A DNA stretch of 64,000 bases, from positions 1 to 64,000 of the forward strand of contig JAAYUF010000044.1 of NCBI GenBank assembly GCA_012517815.1, in the 5' to 3' direction. The position numbers and the translations under genes are program-made. The notes beneath the pieces were generated by a model. That model did not search any database. It was not told the origin of the DNA and saw only the letters and a list, made by a program, of their open reading frames with translations. The stretch is from Clostridiales bacterium. GTDB taxonomy: Bacteria; Bacillota; Clostridia; Christensenellales; Aristaeellaceae. Below, piece by piece: positions 16,443-25,295 of the stretch. Position 1 is the first letter of the stretch. Every line of letters begins with the position of its first letter.

Positions 16443-17915
16443 TCACAGGGGCATGTTACCATGCTTCTTGGCCGGGTTGCTGTCCCGCTTGCTCACCAGC
16501 ATCTCCAGCGTCGCGGTCAGCAGCTTGCGCGTCTGGGCGGGGTCGATCACGTCGTCCACCAGGCCGGCCTTCGCGGCGTTGAGCGCGCCGGCGACGTCCT
16601 CGGCATACGCTTTGGCGAACTTGGCGCGCGCCTCGGCGGGCTGGGCGCTGTCGGCCTTCACCTCGTCTGAGTAGAGCACGGCGACGGCCGCCTCGGGCGT
16701 AAGGGCGCTCACCACGGCGCCGGGCCACGCGAAGGCCACGTCGGCGTTCGCCTTGCCGCCCATGGCCACGTAGGCCTGGCCGACGGCGCTGCCGGTGATC
16801 ACGGCCAGCTTGGGCACGGTCGCGGTCGCGTAGGCATAAAGCATCTGGCTTTGCGCGTTCATCAGCCAACTCTGGTTGTCGATGCGGTCCACCTTGACCC
16901 CGGAGGTGTTGATCAGGCTGATGACCGGGAGGTTAAAGCAATCCAGGAAATGCACAAACCGGGCGGCCTTCTGCAGCGCGCCGGCGGTCAGCGTGCCGGG
17001 AGCGGTCGCCACCACGCCCACGGAATGCCCGCCCACGCGACCCATCACGGTGCGCACGGCGGGTTCGTAGGCGGCTTTAAGCTCCAGCGCCGTACCGGCG
17101 TCCAAAAGCTGCGAAAGCAGGCCGGATACATCCGCAGGATCCGTTACCGTCAGCAGACGGTTCAAATCGTCGCCTTCCAGCAGGTCGGCATCCTCCACGT
17201 TGCTGCCGGGGAGGAGCGCCAGCACCTGCGCGGTCAGCGCGAGGGCTTCATGCTCATTGGCGGCCACCAGCGATACGCCGCCCTGCCTGGCCATCACATC
17301 CGCGCCGCCCAGCGCCTCGACCGTTACGTCCACGTCGTTCATCGCGGCCAGCACCTGAGGGCCGAACACCATCAGGGAACCGACGTTCTTGGCCATGATG
17401 CTCACGTCCGCCAGCTGCGTAAGCAGCGCCGCGCCGCCCACACAGGGGCCCAGCACCACCGCGACCATCGGCACCACGCCGCTTAAGCGCGCCATGTTGC
17501 GGTAGATTTCGGCGTACGCGTTCATCGCCGCGGCGCCTTCGTCGATCCGCACGCCGGCGCTGTCGCAAAGGGCGAGGACGGGCGCGCCGGTTTTCAGCGC
17601 CATATCGAGCGTTTTGTTGATTTTCAGTGCCTGAAGGCCGCCCATGGCGCCGCCTTTTACCGTGAAGTCCTGCGCGAAGAGATAGACCGGGCGATCCTGA
17701 ACCGTCGCGTAACCGGTCACCACGCCCGCAGCGGCGTCGCTGTCGCTCACCAGGGCGAACAGCTCCACGAAGCTGCCCGCGTCCACGAGCTTCTCGATGC
17801 GTTCACGGGCGGTCAGCTTTCCGGCGTCACGCTGTGCCTTGAGGCGCTTTTCGTCGCCCGCGTTGAGGGCGTCTCGGAGCGCCTGCACCTTGTTGAGGTC
17901 TTGAGAGTTCTGCAT
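16443..17915 (-). CDS. Acyl-CoA carboxyltransferase subunit (MmdA / transcarboxylase 12S-like)
   Basis: A 490-residue crotonase-fold carboxyltransferase with the two halves of the family. The N-half contains KLTARERIEKLVDAGSF and the oxyanion segment LCDSAGVRIDEGAAAM; the C-half contains GALQKAARFVHFLDCFNLPV, GSAVGQAYVAMGGKA and the end KRDSNPAKKHGNMPL. The C-terminal signature is typical of MmdA and propionyl-CoA carboxylase beta chains. First gene of the operon, preceded by GGAAGGAGAA. The acyl-CoA substrate (methylmalonyl-CoA, malonyl-CoA or other) cannot be read directly. Confidence 0.9.
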   Translation of the reverse strand: MQNSQDLNKVQALRDALNAGDEKRLKAQRDAGKLTARERIEKLVDAGSFVELFALVSDSDAAAGVVTGYATVQDRPVYLFAQDFTVKGGAMGGLQALKINKTLDMALKTGAPVLALCDSAGVRIDEGAAAMNAYAEIYRNMARLSGVVPMVAVVLGPCVGGAALLTQLADVSIMAKNVGSLMVFGPQVLAAMNDVDVTVEALGGADVMARQGGVSLVAANEHEALALTAQVLALLPGSNVEDADLLEGDDLNRLLTVTDPADVSGLLSQLLDAGTALELKAAYEPAVRTVMGRVGGHSVGVVATAPGTLTAGALQKAARFVHFLDCFNLPVISLINTSGVKVDRIDNQSWLMNAQSQMLYAYATATVPKLAVITGSAVGQAYVAMGGKANADVAFAWPGAVVSALTPEAAVAVLYSDEVKADSAQPAEARAKFAKAYAEDVAGALNAAKAGLVDDVIDPAQTRKLLTATLEMLVSKRDSNPAKKHGNMPL

Positions 17916-17939
17916 TTCCGTTCTCCTTCCGTCGGGTTC

Positions 17940-18070
17940 AATGGTATCGTTTTATGGGAGGATTGAAAAAGCTCAATTTATTCCCGTTTCTCTATGTTCT
18001 ACGGGTGCCTCCTTTATTCCTGCGTCTAGTTAGAATATTATCAATATTTTTAGTATTTTCATTGTTTTTT
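17940..18070 (-). promoter_or_regulatory. AT-rich leader of the Na+-pump operon with a palindrome
   Basis: This 130-base AT-rich island is the likely promoter region of the operon. It contains the 15-base palindrome AATATT-ATC-AATATT (18034-18048). On the minus strand TTGATA overlaps it and AT-rich -10 candidates follow, but no clean -35/-10 pair stands out, which suggests an activator- or repressor-controlled promoter. Confidence 0.4.
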
Positions 18071-18727
18071 TGGGGCGGTTGCGGCAAGCGGATATGCCCC
18101 GAAAAGAGCGGCGGCAGGCCTTTCCCGATCCCCCTCTCCACGCGGCCGCGGCGATCGCCGAGCGCTTCGTTTCGGAGTTCTTCGGCTGTTTCCCGGCGGA
18201 TTTTTGCGTTTGCTCCTGGCGGCTGTTTCCCGGCGGATTTTCACGCTTCCTTCCGCCAGCCGAGGTCCCGCCATTGCCCCGGCAGCGCGCGACCCTATCC
18301 CCGATATTGTCCCGCCATTGTTCCGGCTTTGCGCGGCCTTCCGCGAATCCTCCCGCGCGCCTGTTCTTCGTTTGCAGCTGCGCGGCGCGAACCCTTCGCT
18401 TTTATCGCCGCAGAAGGTGTGAAGGCCGTTGTCGCGCCGTCAGGCACGAACCCTTCGCGCGCGGGCCGCCGACCTACTGAAAAGGCGCACAGCTTCCGCC
18501 ATGCGCCTTTGCATCGCTTGCCGGTCCTGCCGTGCGGCCGGGCCGGAATGCCGCCGGGGGTGGTGGACGGATCATTTTCCGAGGCTGCCGCCTATCCGCG
18601 GGCCCCGGGTCCGGCGCGGGTTTCCCCCACAGCGCCGGGTGTTTGCGGCGGGCGGCGCCGTCCGCTTCCCAGGCGGATGACTCCGGCGCGGCGACCGCAG
18701 GCGTCCCATGCCGCCGCGCGCTCCCCC
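18071..18727. other. Long GC-rich spacer without a gene
   Basis: No frame here has the look of a real protein. It contains a 21-base direct repeat (18184-18204 and 18221-18241, 37 bases apart, GGCTGTTTCCCGGCGGATTT plus one T) and a second looser pair around CCGCCATTG. A minus-strand terminator is listed at 18480. Confidence 0.45.
18480..18509 (-). terminator. Candidate terminator downstream of the capE-like gene
   Basis: Minus-strand AAGGCGCA pairs with TGCGCCTT and runs into TTTT; it lies about 220 bases past the stop at 18728. Confidence 0.45.
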
Positions 18728-19747
18728 TTACGCCTTCCAGCCTTCCAGCTCTTGCCGGATGGATTCCAGCGACAGAAGCTTCAAGACCACCTCGTCCACA
18801 GTGAGCAACCGGGTGTTGGCGGAGTTGAACTCGGTCAGGGTGTTGCGGTTCTGGTCGCCTTCCACCACGTACTTATCGTAGTTCAGGTCGCGGCCGTCGG
18901 CGGGCACGCGGTAAAAATCGCCCATGTCGATGGCGTTCATGCATTCCTCGTTCGTCAGCAGGGTTTCAAACATCTTTTCGCCGTGGCGCATGCCGATGAT
19001 GCGCACCTCCTGATGCGTTCCGAACACCCGCTGCACCGCCTCCGCGAGGTCCCCGATGGTGCAGGCGGGCGCCTTTTTCACGAGGATATCCCCGCTTTGC
19101 GCGTGCTCGAAGGCGAACAGCACCAGCTCCACCGCCTCCTCCAGGCTCATGATGAAGCGCGTCATATCCGGATCGGTCACCGTGAGGGGCTTGCCCGCCT
19201 TCAACTGCTCGATGAACAGGGGGATCACCGAGCCGCGGCTGCACATGACGTTGCCGTAGCGCGTGCCGCAGATGAGCGTCTTTTCCGGCGAAACGGTGCG
19301 CGCCTTGGCGACGAACACCTTCTCCATCATCGCCTTGGAGGTGCCCATGGCGTTCACCGGGTAGGCCGCCTTGTCGGTGGACAGGCAGATCACCTTGCGC
19401 ACGCCCATTTCGATGCAGGCGGAAAGCACGTTGTCCGTGCCCAGCACGTTGGTTTTCACCGCCTCGATGGGGAAAAACTCGCAGGAGGGCACCTGCTTGA
19501 GCGCCGCCGCGTGGAACAGGTAATCCACGTTGTGCAGCGCGTTTTTCACGGAATCCTTCTCGCGCACGTCGCCCAGGTAATACTTGATCTTGCCGTTCTG
19601 GTAGCGGTGGCGCATGTCGTCCTGCTTTTTCTCATCGCGGCTGAAAATGCGGATCTCCCGGATGCCGGTGTCGAGAAACCGCCTGAGCACCGCCTCGCCG
19701 AAGGATCCCGTGCCGCCGGTGATCATCAGGGTTTTGCCGTCAAACAC
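18728..19747 (-). CDS. UDP-GlcNAc 4,6-dehydratase/5-epimerase, CapE/FnlA-like
   Basis: A 339-residue short-chain dehydrogenase-type enzyme of the polysaccharide CapE/FnlA/WbjB branch. The N-terminus shows the NAD(P) loop ITGGTGSFGEAVLRRFL, then FSRDEKKQDDMRHRYQ and FHAAALKQVPSCEFFP. The usual YxxxK is replaced by MGTSKAMMEK, as in the inverting 4,6-dehydratases. These start UDP-L-FucNAc-type synthesis. The GTG start at 19747 is chosen because GAGGAGG lies 9 bases upstream and it begins one base after the purC stop; a longer ATG would overlap purC by 32 bases. Coupling to purC is unusual. Confidence 0.85.
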   Translation of the reverse strand: MFDGKTLMITGGTGSFGEAVLRRFLDTGIREIRIFSRDEKKQDDMRHRYQNGKIKYYLGDVREKDSVKNALHNVDYLFHAAALKQVPSCEFFPIEAVKTNVLGTDNVLSACIEMGVRKVICLSTDKAAYPVNAMGTSKAMMEKVFVAKARTVSPEKTLICGTRYGNVMCSRGSVIPLFIEQLKAGKPLTVTDPDMTRFIMSLEEAVELVLFAFEHAQSGDILVKKAPACTIGDLAEAVQRVFGTHQEVRIIGMRHGEKMFETLLTNEECMNAIDMGDFYRVPADGRDLNYDKYVVEGDQNRNTLTEFNSANTRLLTVDEVVLKLLSLESIRQELEGWKA

Positions 19748-19748
19748 G

Positions 19749-20486
19749 TCAGGTTTCCTCCTCGGTGTTTTTATACACATAGCCCGTCAGGCGGTGCAGC
19801 ACATCCTGATAGGCGTCCGCCACATCGCCCAGGTCCAGCCGGAAGCGGTCGATATCCAGCGGCTCGTGGGTGCTGGCGTCCCAAAAACGGCAGGTGTCCG
19901 GCGAAATCTCGTCCGACAGCAGCACCTCGCCGTGAAAGCGCCCGAACTCGAGCTTAAAATCAATCAGCTCGATGCTGATCTCCCGGAGCACCTCGGTGAG
20001 GATCCCGTTGACCCGCACCGCGACCTGCTCCATCAGCCCAATCTCATCGGCCGTCGCCAGTCCCATGGCGGTGATGTGCGTCAGGTTCACCAGCGGGTCG
20101 TCCAGTTCCGAATCCTTCAGGCAATACTCGATCACGGTGTTGCGCAGGTGCGTGCCCGCCGCGTAGCCGGTGCGCCTGGCGAGGCTTCCGGCGACGATGT
20201 TTCGCACCTTCACCACCACGGGGATGATATCCACCCGTTTGACAAGCGAGGAGCGCTCGTCCAGCCTGCGGAGGAAGTGATTGGGCACGCCCTGCTGCTT
20301 GAGCAGCGTAAACAGGTATTCGCAGATGCGGTTGTTGATCTCGCCCTTGCCGATGATGCGCCCGCGCTTGAGCCCGTGAAACGCGATGGCCTCATCCTTG
20401 TAGTACACAACGGCCTCGTCGGGGTTTTCCGTCGCGTATAACCGTTTGCCTTTGCCTTCCGTGATGGTTTCGGTGATGCTCGTCAT
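19749..20486 (-). CDS. purC: Phosphoribosylaminoimidazole-succinocarboxamide synthase
   Basis: A 245-residue SAICAR synthetase, which joins aspartate to CAIR in purine synthesis. It carries TEGKGKRLYATENPDEAVVY (nucleotide loop), the substrate loop VVVKVRNIVAGSLARRTG and the C-terminal LIDFKLEFGRF with DEISPDTCRFWD. All family signatures are intact and the length is normal. The ATG at 20486 lies 6 bases after GGGAGG; the upstream ATG at 20492 is too close to it. No other pur gene is adjacent. Confidence 0.96.
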   Translation of the reverse strand: MTSITETITEGKGKRLYATENPDEAVVYYKDEAIAFHGLKRGRIIGKGEINNRICEYLFTLLKQQGVPNHFLRRLDERSSLVKRVDIIPVVVKVRNIVAGSLARRTGYAAGTHLRNTVIEYCLKDSELDDPLVNLTHITAMGLATADEIGLMEQVAVRVNGILTEVLREISIELIDFKLEFGRFHGEVLLSDEISPDTCRFWDASTHEPLDIDRFRLDLGDVADAYQDVLHRLTGYVYKNTEEET

Positions 20487-20558
20487 GTCCATCCTCCCGC
20501 AAGCCCGGCCTGCGCCCGGAAGCGCTCGGCTTCCGCATCCCGCCTGATATTCCCGTCC

Positions 20559-20587
20559 ATTGTAGCACGAACGCGCAAGCCCCGCAA
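20559..20587 (-). promoter_or_regulatory. Candidate promoter of purC-capE
   Basis: TTGCGG (20582-20587), 17-base spacer, TACAAT (20559-20564) on the minus strand, about 70 bases before purC. No PurR box or purine riboswitch was recognised. Confidence 0.5.
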
Positions 20588-20730
20588 GCCGAAAGGGCGG
20601 TTTCGGCGGGCGTATCCGCGCGGCCGTCAAAGGTTCCCGGCATTTTGCGACCGCCCGTTCCGCCCGTGCGGATGCGCCTCCCCGGGCGGCGCCTGGCCCG
20701 TCGGGGAACCCGTGCGGCGCACCGTGTCGC

Positions 20731-20990
20731 ACCCCTCATGGCCCTGCGGCTGTCCGCCCGCGCTGGCAAAACGCTTCGGCTGAGGCTTTGGGGGGCCGGT
20801 CGGTTTCATCGTCGGGCTGGGCCTTGCCGTGCCCAAGCCTTGGGAAACCTTCTTCCTTCGGTTCGCTTTGGCCTTCGCCCAAGCGGCCGCCGGCCGCACG
20901 CTCGCCTCCGTCGCCCCAAATCCCGCAAGGGTTTCGCCCTTGCCCCGCTTCCGCTGTGGCGGGGGGTTTTCGGCCGTCTGGTCGCCTCCG
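20731..20990. repeat. Intergenic repeat family A, copy A3
   Basis: Starts ACCCCTCATGGCCC and runs colinear with copy A4 over about 190 bases. Shared blocks include TTCGGTTCGCTTTGGCCTTC, AAGCGGCCGCCGGCCGC and CTCGCCTCCG, with a weaker tail to about 20990. The minus-strand reading frame matches that of A4 through RPAAA, KANRR, VS-GLG and PKRFA-type words. Confidence 0.75.
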
Positions 20991-21032
20991 GGGGAGGCGC
21001 GGCGCGGTCGCTCCTCCCGGGATCTTGGGACG

Positions 21033-21061
21033 AAAAAAAGAGCCGCCCTTTCGAGCGGCTC
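21033..21061 (-). terminator. Terminator of ispH-rpsA
   Basis: Minus-strand GAGCCGC / GCGGCTC stem with an 8-base loop followed by seven T residues, 11 bases after the stop. Confidence 0.9.
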
Positions 21062-21071
21062 CCGGAAACCG

Positions 21072-23093
21072 TTATTCTTCCTCGTCGGCTTCTTCGTCCA
21101 GTTGACGGCCGACAGCTTCGATGTCCACGGGCACGGCGTCCTCGCCGCTGTCGGCCGGGGCTTGCGCTTCTTCGGCCGCTTCCCGGCGCTCCGGCTCCAG
21201 CAGCGCGCGAATGCTCAGGCTGATGCGCTTGGCCTCGGGATCGACGCTGAGCACCTTTACGTTGACGACATCGCCCACGTTGACGGCGTCTTCCACCTTA
21301 TTGATGCGGGTCGCCGCGCACTGGCTGATGTGCACCAGGCCGTCGATGCCCGGCTCCAGCTCCACAAACGCGCCGAATGTGGTGATGCGCACCACCTTGC
21401 CGGTGACCACCGCGCCCTCGGGGTACTTCTCGGGGGCCAGGTCCCACGGCTTGGGCTGCATCTGCTTGAGCCCCAGCTGGATGCGCTCGCGCTCGGGGTC
21501 GAGGCTGAGGATCTTCACATCCACTTCCTGATCGGGCTTGACGATCTCCGAGGGGTGCTTGACATGCGCCCAGCTCAGGTCGGTCACATGGATCAGGCCG
21601 TCCACGCCGCCGATATCCACAAACGCGCCGAAGTCGGTCAGCCTGCGGACGATGCCCTTGACCACGTCGCCCTCGTGCAGGTTTTCCCAGATCTTGGCCT
21701 TGCGCACGGTCGCCTCTTCCTTGATCACGGCCTTGCGGCTGGCGACGATGCGGCGCTTCTGTTCGTCCACTTCGATGATCTTGAGCAGCATCGGCTGGCC
21801 GACGAACTCGCCGATCTTTTCCACATAGCGGTTGGAGAGCTGCGACGCCGGCACGAACGCGCGGATGCCGTCCACGTTGCAAATCAGGCCGCCCTTGACG
21901 ACCTCCTTGCCGACGCCTTCGACAAACTCGCCTTTCTCGTACTTCTCGACAAGGGCTACGAACGCCTTGCGGTTGAGGATGTTGCGCTGAGACAGCAGCA
22001 CGTTGCCCTCGCCGTCGTTGACCTTGACGACTTCCACTTCGATCTCGTCGCCGAGTTTCACATCCTGCGTCACCAAATCCTCGCGCTTGATCAGCCCGTC
22101 GGATTTAAAGCCGATATTGACGCACACTTCGTCGTCCGTAATCTGGACGACCGTGCCGGTCACCGACTGTCCGGGCCTGATTTTGACCAGAGTGGCTTCC
22201 ACGTCAGCCATAAAGCTGCTCTTGTCTGCCTCCTCGACGGAAGCCCGCTGATCCATCTGTTCCTTGTCAGTCATGCGTGTGACAACCTCCTTAAGTGACC
22301 AATCCGGCGTACTCGCGCCGGCGGTGATTCCGATGGATTCCGAATGAATATCTGCAAAGCCCGGCGGGATATCCGCCGCGCGCTCTACAAGCAGAGTGCG
22401 CCTGCAAATGCTTCGGCACGTCTCGTACAGCTTGCGCGTGTTGGCGCTGCCCAGCCCGCCCACCACCAGCATGGCGTCCACCCGGGCGGCCAGGCGCTTG
22501 GCCTCGCTCTGCCTGAGGACGGTCGCGGTGCAGATGGTATCCTCCACCGCAAGCGCGCGCACCTTGCGCCGCAGCACCGGCACGATGGCCTCCCAGCTTT
22601 CGTGCGGGAACGTCGTCTGCGATACGGCCAGCGCCTCGTCCAACTCCGGGAGGCTCTCGGCCTCGGCCAGATCATGCACCGTATAGACGCTGCCGCGGCA
22701 CCAGCCGATCGTGCCCACCACTTCGGGATGGTCGCGCTGCCCAACCAGGATCACAGGTTTCCCCGTGTCGCTGTAGCGGGCGACGATGGTGTGCAGCCTT
22801 TGCACAAAGGGACAAGTCAGGTCAATCGTCTTCAAGCCACGCTCGTCCAGCTCCCGGTACATATCCGGAGCGACGCCGTGGCTGCGAATAATCGCGGTAC
22901 GACCGGTTGCCTCGGCGGGCGAATCGACTGCGTGCACGCCGATCTCTTCCAGTTGCCGGATGACCTCCGGATTGTGAACCAGTTCGCCGATCGTAACGAT
23001 ATCCTTTTCCGTCCCGGCAGCCTTCATCGCCTCGACCACCGCGCGGCGTACCCCCATACAGAAGCCGGCGTGCTTGGCTACCAGCAACGGCAT
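21072..23093 (-). CDS. ispH-rpsA: Fused HMBPP reductase (IspH) and ribosomal protein S1
   Basis: A 673-residue two-part protein. Residues 1-280 are IspH/LytB, the last step of the MEP isoprenoid pathway: [19 protein letters not shown] with the first cluster cysteine, [10 protein letters not shown] and the third Cys region, with [11 protein letters not shown]-type end here as [15 protein letters not shown]. Residues about 310-640 hold four S1 domains, including [59 protein letters not shown] and [20 protein letters not shown], then an acidic tail. This fusion is known in Clostridia. The start follows GGAGG. Confidence 0.96.
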   Translation of the reverse strand: MPLLVAKHAGFCMGVRRAVVEAMKAAGTEKDIVTIGELVHNPEVIRQLEEIGVHAVDSPAEATGRTAIIRSHGVAPDMYRELDERGLKTIDLTCPFVQRLHTIVARYSDTGKPVILVGQRDHPEVVGTIGWCRGSVYTVHDLAEAESLPELDEALAVSQTTFPHESWEAIVPVLRRKVRALAVEDTICTATVLRQSEAKRLAARVDAMLVVGGLGSANTRKLYETCRSICRRTLLVERAADIPPGFADIHSESIGITAGASTPDWSLKEVVTRMTDKEQMDQRASVEEADKSSFMADVEATLVKIRPGQSVTGTVVQITDDEVCVNIGFKSDGLIKREDLVTQDVKLGDEIEVEVVKVNDGEGNVLLSQRNILNRKAFVALVEKYEKGEFVEGVGKEVVKGGLICNVDGIRAFVPASQLSNRYVEKIGEFVGQPMLLKIIEVDEQKRRIVASRKAVIKEEATVRKAKIWENLHEGDVVKGIVRRLTDFGAFVDIGGVDGLIHVTDLSWAHVKHPSEIVKPDQEVDVKILSLDPERERIQLGLKQMQPKPWDLAPEKYPEGAVVTGKVVRITTFGAFVELEPGIDGLVHISQCAATRINKVEDAVNVGDVVNVKVLSVDPEAKRISLSIRALLEPERREAAEEAQAPADSGEDAVPVDIEAVGRQLDEEADEEE

Positions 23094-23187
23094 TGACCAA
23101 CCTCCAGAGCGAAATCATTGAAGCTATTCGCCGTCTTTTTCACGATTCCTTCTTTTCCTTCCTGCAAACCGTAAAAAAACGGTTTTC

Positions 23188-24525
23188 CTAGCGGCCGCGG
23201 GTCTTGTGGGAGAGGTGTTCCCGGGCCATCTCGCGGTACAGGGCGGTGATATGCCAAAGCACCTGCTCGGTGGCTTCCCGGTTGACGCCTTTCTCCGCAT
23301 ACCCGGCCACGGAGAAGGGCTTTCCGTAGTAACAGTCAATCGGCCGGAACAGCCTGGGCTTGTCGGCGATGTAGGCCGGCAGGATGGGCACGTTGCCGCG
23401 CAGCGCGATCACCGCCACGCCGCTTTCCATCTCCTCCATCAGCGTGCGCTTGTGCCGCGTGCCTTCGGGGAAGATGCCCAGCGCGTGGTTTTCCTTGAGT
23501 GCCTTCAGGCAGGCGCGTACGGCGGCCATATCCATGTTGTGCCGGTCGACGGGGATCATCCGCATGTTGCGATACACGGCGCGCGTCAGCGGGTGCTTGA
23601 TCAGTTCCTTCTTGCCCAGAAAGCGCAACTGATAGCGGCTGATCTTCCAGCCGATGAGAAACGGGTCGATCATGCTGTTGTGGTTGCCAATCAGGATAAA
23701 CGGCGCGTCCAGCGCCGCGTTCTCCACATGGTGGTAGCGGATCGGAAACACAACGTGAAACACAAACGCGGACAGCCACATGGCCACGCGGTAGAAAAAC
23801 GAAAATTTCTCCTGAACGGGGGCGGCGGTCTCCGTCTGGCTTGTTTGCATAAGCTTCTTCTCCAAAAGGCTCAGGATGGTCCTCACAACCTCGTCGCGGT
23901 CCATGGCGCTGGTGTCCAGCGTCACGGCGTCCGGCGCGACGGTCAGGGGATCCACGGACCGGGTGGAATCCTGCCGGTCGCGCGCGATCACCTCGGCCAG
24001 CACGGTTTCAAAATCCGTTTCCACGCCGCGGGCGGCCAGTTCCGCGTGCCTGCGCCGCGCGCGAACCTCGCTGGAGGCGGTCAGGTAGATTTTCAGCGTC
24101 GCGTCAGGCAGCACCCGCGTGCCGATGTCCCGCCCGTCCAGCACCATGGATTGCCGCCCGGCGATCTCCCGCTGCAGGGCGACCATCCGGCGGCGCACCT
24201 CGCCGTGCGTGGCGCAGTCCGACGCCGCCATGCTGGTTTCGGGCGTGCGGATGCGGTCGGTCACATCCTCGCCGTTCACGCTCGTGCGCTGCCGCCCGCC
24301 CTCAAACCGCACGTCGATGCGCACGCGGTCGGCCAGCGCGGCCAGCGCCGGCTCGTCGTCCATGCGGACGCCTTCCCGGATCGCCTGATAGGCAAACGCC
24401 CGGTACATCGCGCCGGTGTCCAGGTGCAGCACGCCAAGCGCCGCGGCCACCTGACCGGCCACGGTGCTCTTGCCGGCGCCCCCGGGGCCGTCGATCGCGA
24501 TGGAAAAACGCTTCAGTGGGTTCAT
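23188..24525 (-). CDS. Cytidylate kinase fused to 1-acylglycerol-3-phosphate acyltransferase
   Basis: A 445-residue fusion with no stop or frameshift between parts. Residues 1-222 are cytidylate kinase: P-loop GPGGAGKST (13-21), HLDTGAMYRAFAY and VLDGRDIGTRVLPDA. Residues about 240-440 are a PlsC-type acyltransferase: GNHNSMIDPF (the HxxxxD site), GIFPEGTRHKR and VPILPAYI. The two activities sit in nucleotide and phospholipid synthesis. Separate but adjacent cmk and plsC genes are common in Firmicutes next to ispH, so this is a fusion of neighbours. The ATG at 24525 has a GGGGGA site. Confidence 0.93.
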   Translation of the reverse strand: MNPLKRFSIAIDGPGGAGKSTVAGQVAAALGVLHLDTGAMYRAFAYQAIREGVRMDDEPALAALADRVRIDVRFEGGRQRTSVNGEDVTDRIRTPETSMAASDCATHGEVRRRMVALQREIAGRQSMVLDGRDIGTRVLPDATLKIYLTASSEVRARRRHAELAARGVETDFETVLAEVIARDRQDSTRSVDPLTVAPDAVTLDTSAMDRDEVVRTILSLLEKKLMQTSQTETAAPVQEKFSFFYRVAMWLSAFVFHVVFPIRYHHVENAALDAPFILIGNHNSMIDPFLIGWKISRYQLRFLGKKELIKHPLTRAVYRNMRMIPVDRHNMDMAAVRACLKALKENHALGIFPEGTRHKRTLMEEMESGVAVIALRGNVPILPAYIADKPRLFRPIDCYYGKPFSVAGYAEKGVNREATEQVLWHITALYREMAREHLSHKTRGR

Positions 24526-24535
24526 GCTTCCCCCG

Positions 24536-24958
24536 TCAGATGGCGCGGTGCCCAAGCCCCACGCAGATTTCGTCCAAGTGCCCCAGGCCGATGCCGAAAA
24601 ACACCGCCACGGCCACATGGTCGTTATAGCGGGCCAGGCCGATTTTACCGCCGATGCTCATGCCCAGCGCCTTGGGCGTCACCTGGTTGAGCGCCTCCCG
24701 CGCCGCGCCCGCGACGCCGCCCTCCTCCAGGTGGCTTTCGCCGATGAGCCCCTCCCGGCGGGCCGCCACCACCGCCCGCTCGACAATGCGGATCATCGAC
24801 GGCAAAAACTCGCCGCCGAAATCCGCCGCCGCTGTGGCCACGCCTTCCAGCGCCAGGGTTTTCTTAATCAGCTGTTCTTCCTCGCGCGAGCGGGACATGC
24901 TCATCTCGATCGCAGCGCGGGCCACGTCGCGGCTTCCGGGCTGGGTCTGTTTCTGCAT
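24536..24958 (-). CDS. HutP family RNA-binding antiterminator-like protein
   Basis: A 140-residue HutP-family protein. The C-terminal two thirds match well: GGEFLPSMIRIVERAVVAAR, LEEGGVAGAAREAL, IGGKIGLARYNDHVAVAVFF and the end CVGLGHRAI. In Bacillus, HutP binds the hut leader RNA with histidine and Mg2+. There are no histidine-use genes here; the gene is just upstream of cmk-plsC. The ATG at 24958 is chosen because AAGGAG is 7 bases upstream; the ATG at 24964 would be only one base from it. A structured RNA is encoded about 110 bases upstream. Confidence 0.85.
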   Translation of the reverse strand: MQKQTQPGSRDVARAAIEMSMSRSREEEQLIKKTLALEGVATAAADFGGEFLPSMIRIVERAVVAARREGLIGESHLEEGGVAGAAREALNQVTPKALGMSIGGKIGLARYNDHVAVAVFFGIGLGHLDEICVGLGHRAI

Positions 24959-25008
24959 CGGCATGCTCCTTCGGCGCGCACGCGGCGCGCGGTCCTGCTT
25001 TCCCGCTC

Positions 25009-25036
25009 ATTATATCATGCTTTCGCCGCAAGGCAA
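25009..25036 (-). promoter_or_regulatory. Promoter of the hutP-like gene
   Basis: Perfect TATAAT (25009-25014) with TTGCCT (25031-25036), 16-base spacer, minus strand. Confidence 0.6.
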
Positions 25037-25067
25037 CCTTTTTGCGCGGCGCGCCGGATGGCGCAAC

Positions 25068-25289
25068 AAAAAACTCCTCCGTAAAAGTACGGAAGAGTCG
25101 TTGAGCACCCAAAGTGCCGCTGCACCTGGTTTTTTCACCCGCTATGTATAGCAGGCTGGTACTCTACCGACAGGGTTTGCCTTCCCCTGACGTCTTGCGA
25201 CGGGGGCCTGACAGCTGCTGACGAACGCGAGTTCCACTTAGGAAGTGTGGGTAAAAACAAGATGCTGGCGCGCACTTCAGGATGATCTC
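25068..25289 (-). ncRNA. Structured small RNA, possibly 6S-like
   Basis: A transcript of about 222 nt with no coding frame. It has a perfect promoter and a strong terminator (25068-25100: TCCGTA/TACGGA stem flanked by ACTC/GAGT, then six T). The 5' and 3' parts pair in register: GTTGAG with CTCAAC, CATCC with GGGTG, AAGTGC with GCACTT, and GCGCC with GGTGC, a long interrupted closing helix. The 3' side has a hairpin CCTGCTA/TAGCGGG, and an inner GCAA tetraloop closes CGTC/GACG. A closing helix, large bubble and small 3'-side hairpin resemble 6S RNA. I do not recognise a conserved 6S sequence, so the class is a guess. Confidence 0.6.
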
Positions 25290-25295
25290 AACCTG

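Noticed and set aside
17954-19957. 667-codon plus-strand frame covering the spacer and the capE-like gene
   Set aside because: The 3' half is antisense to capE, and the 5' half is Arg/Pro/Ala-rich low-information sequence without ribosome site or motif.
25068-25289. SRP RNA, tmRNA or RNase P RNA as identity of the small RNA
   Set aside because: No GGAA-type S-domain hairpin motif, no tRNA-like end or tag frame, and it is too short for RNase P RNA.
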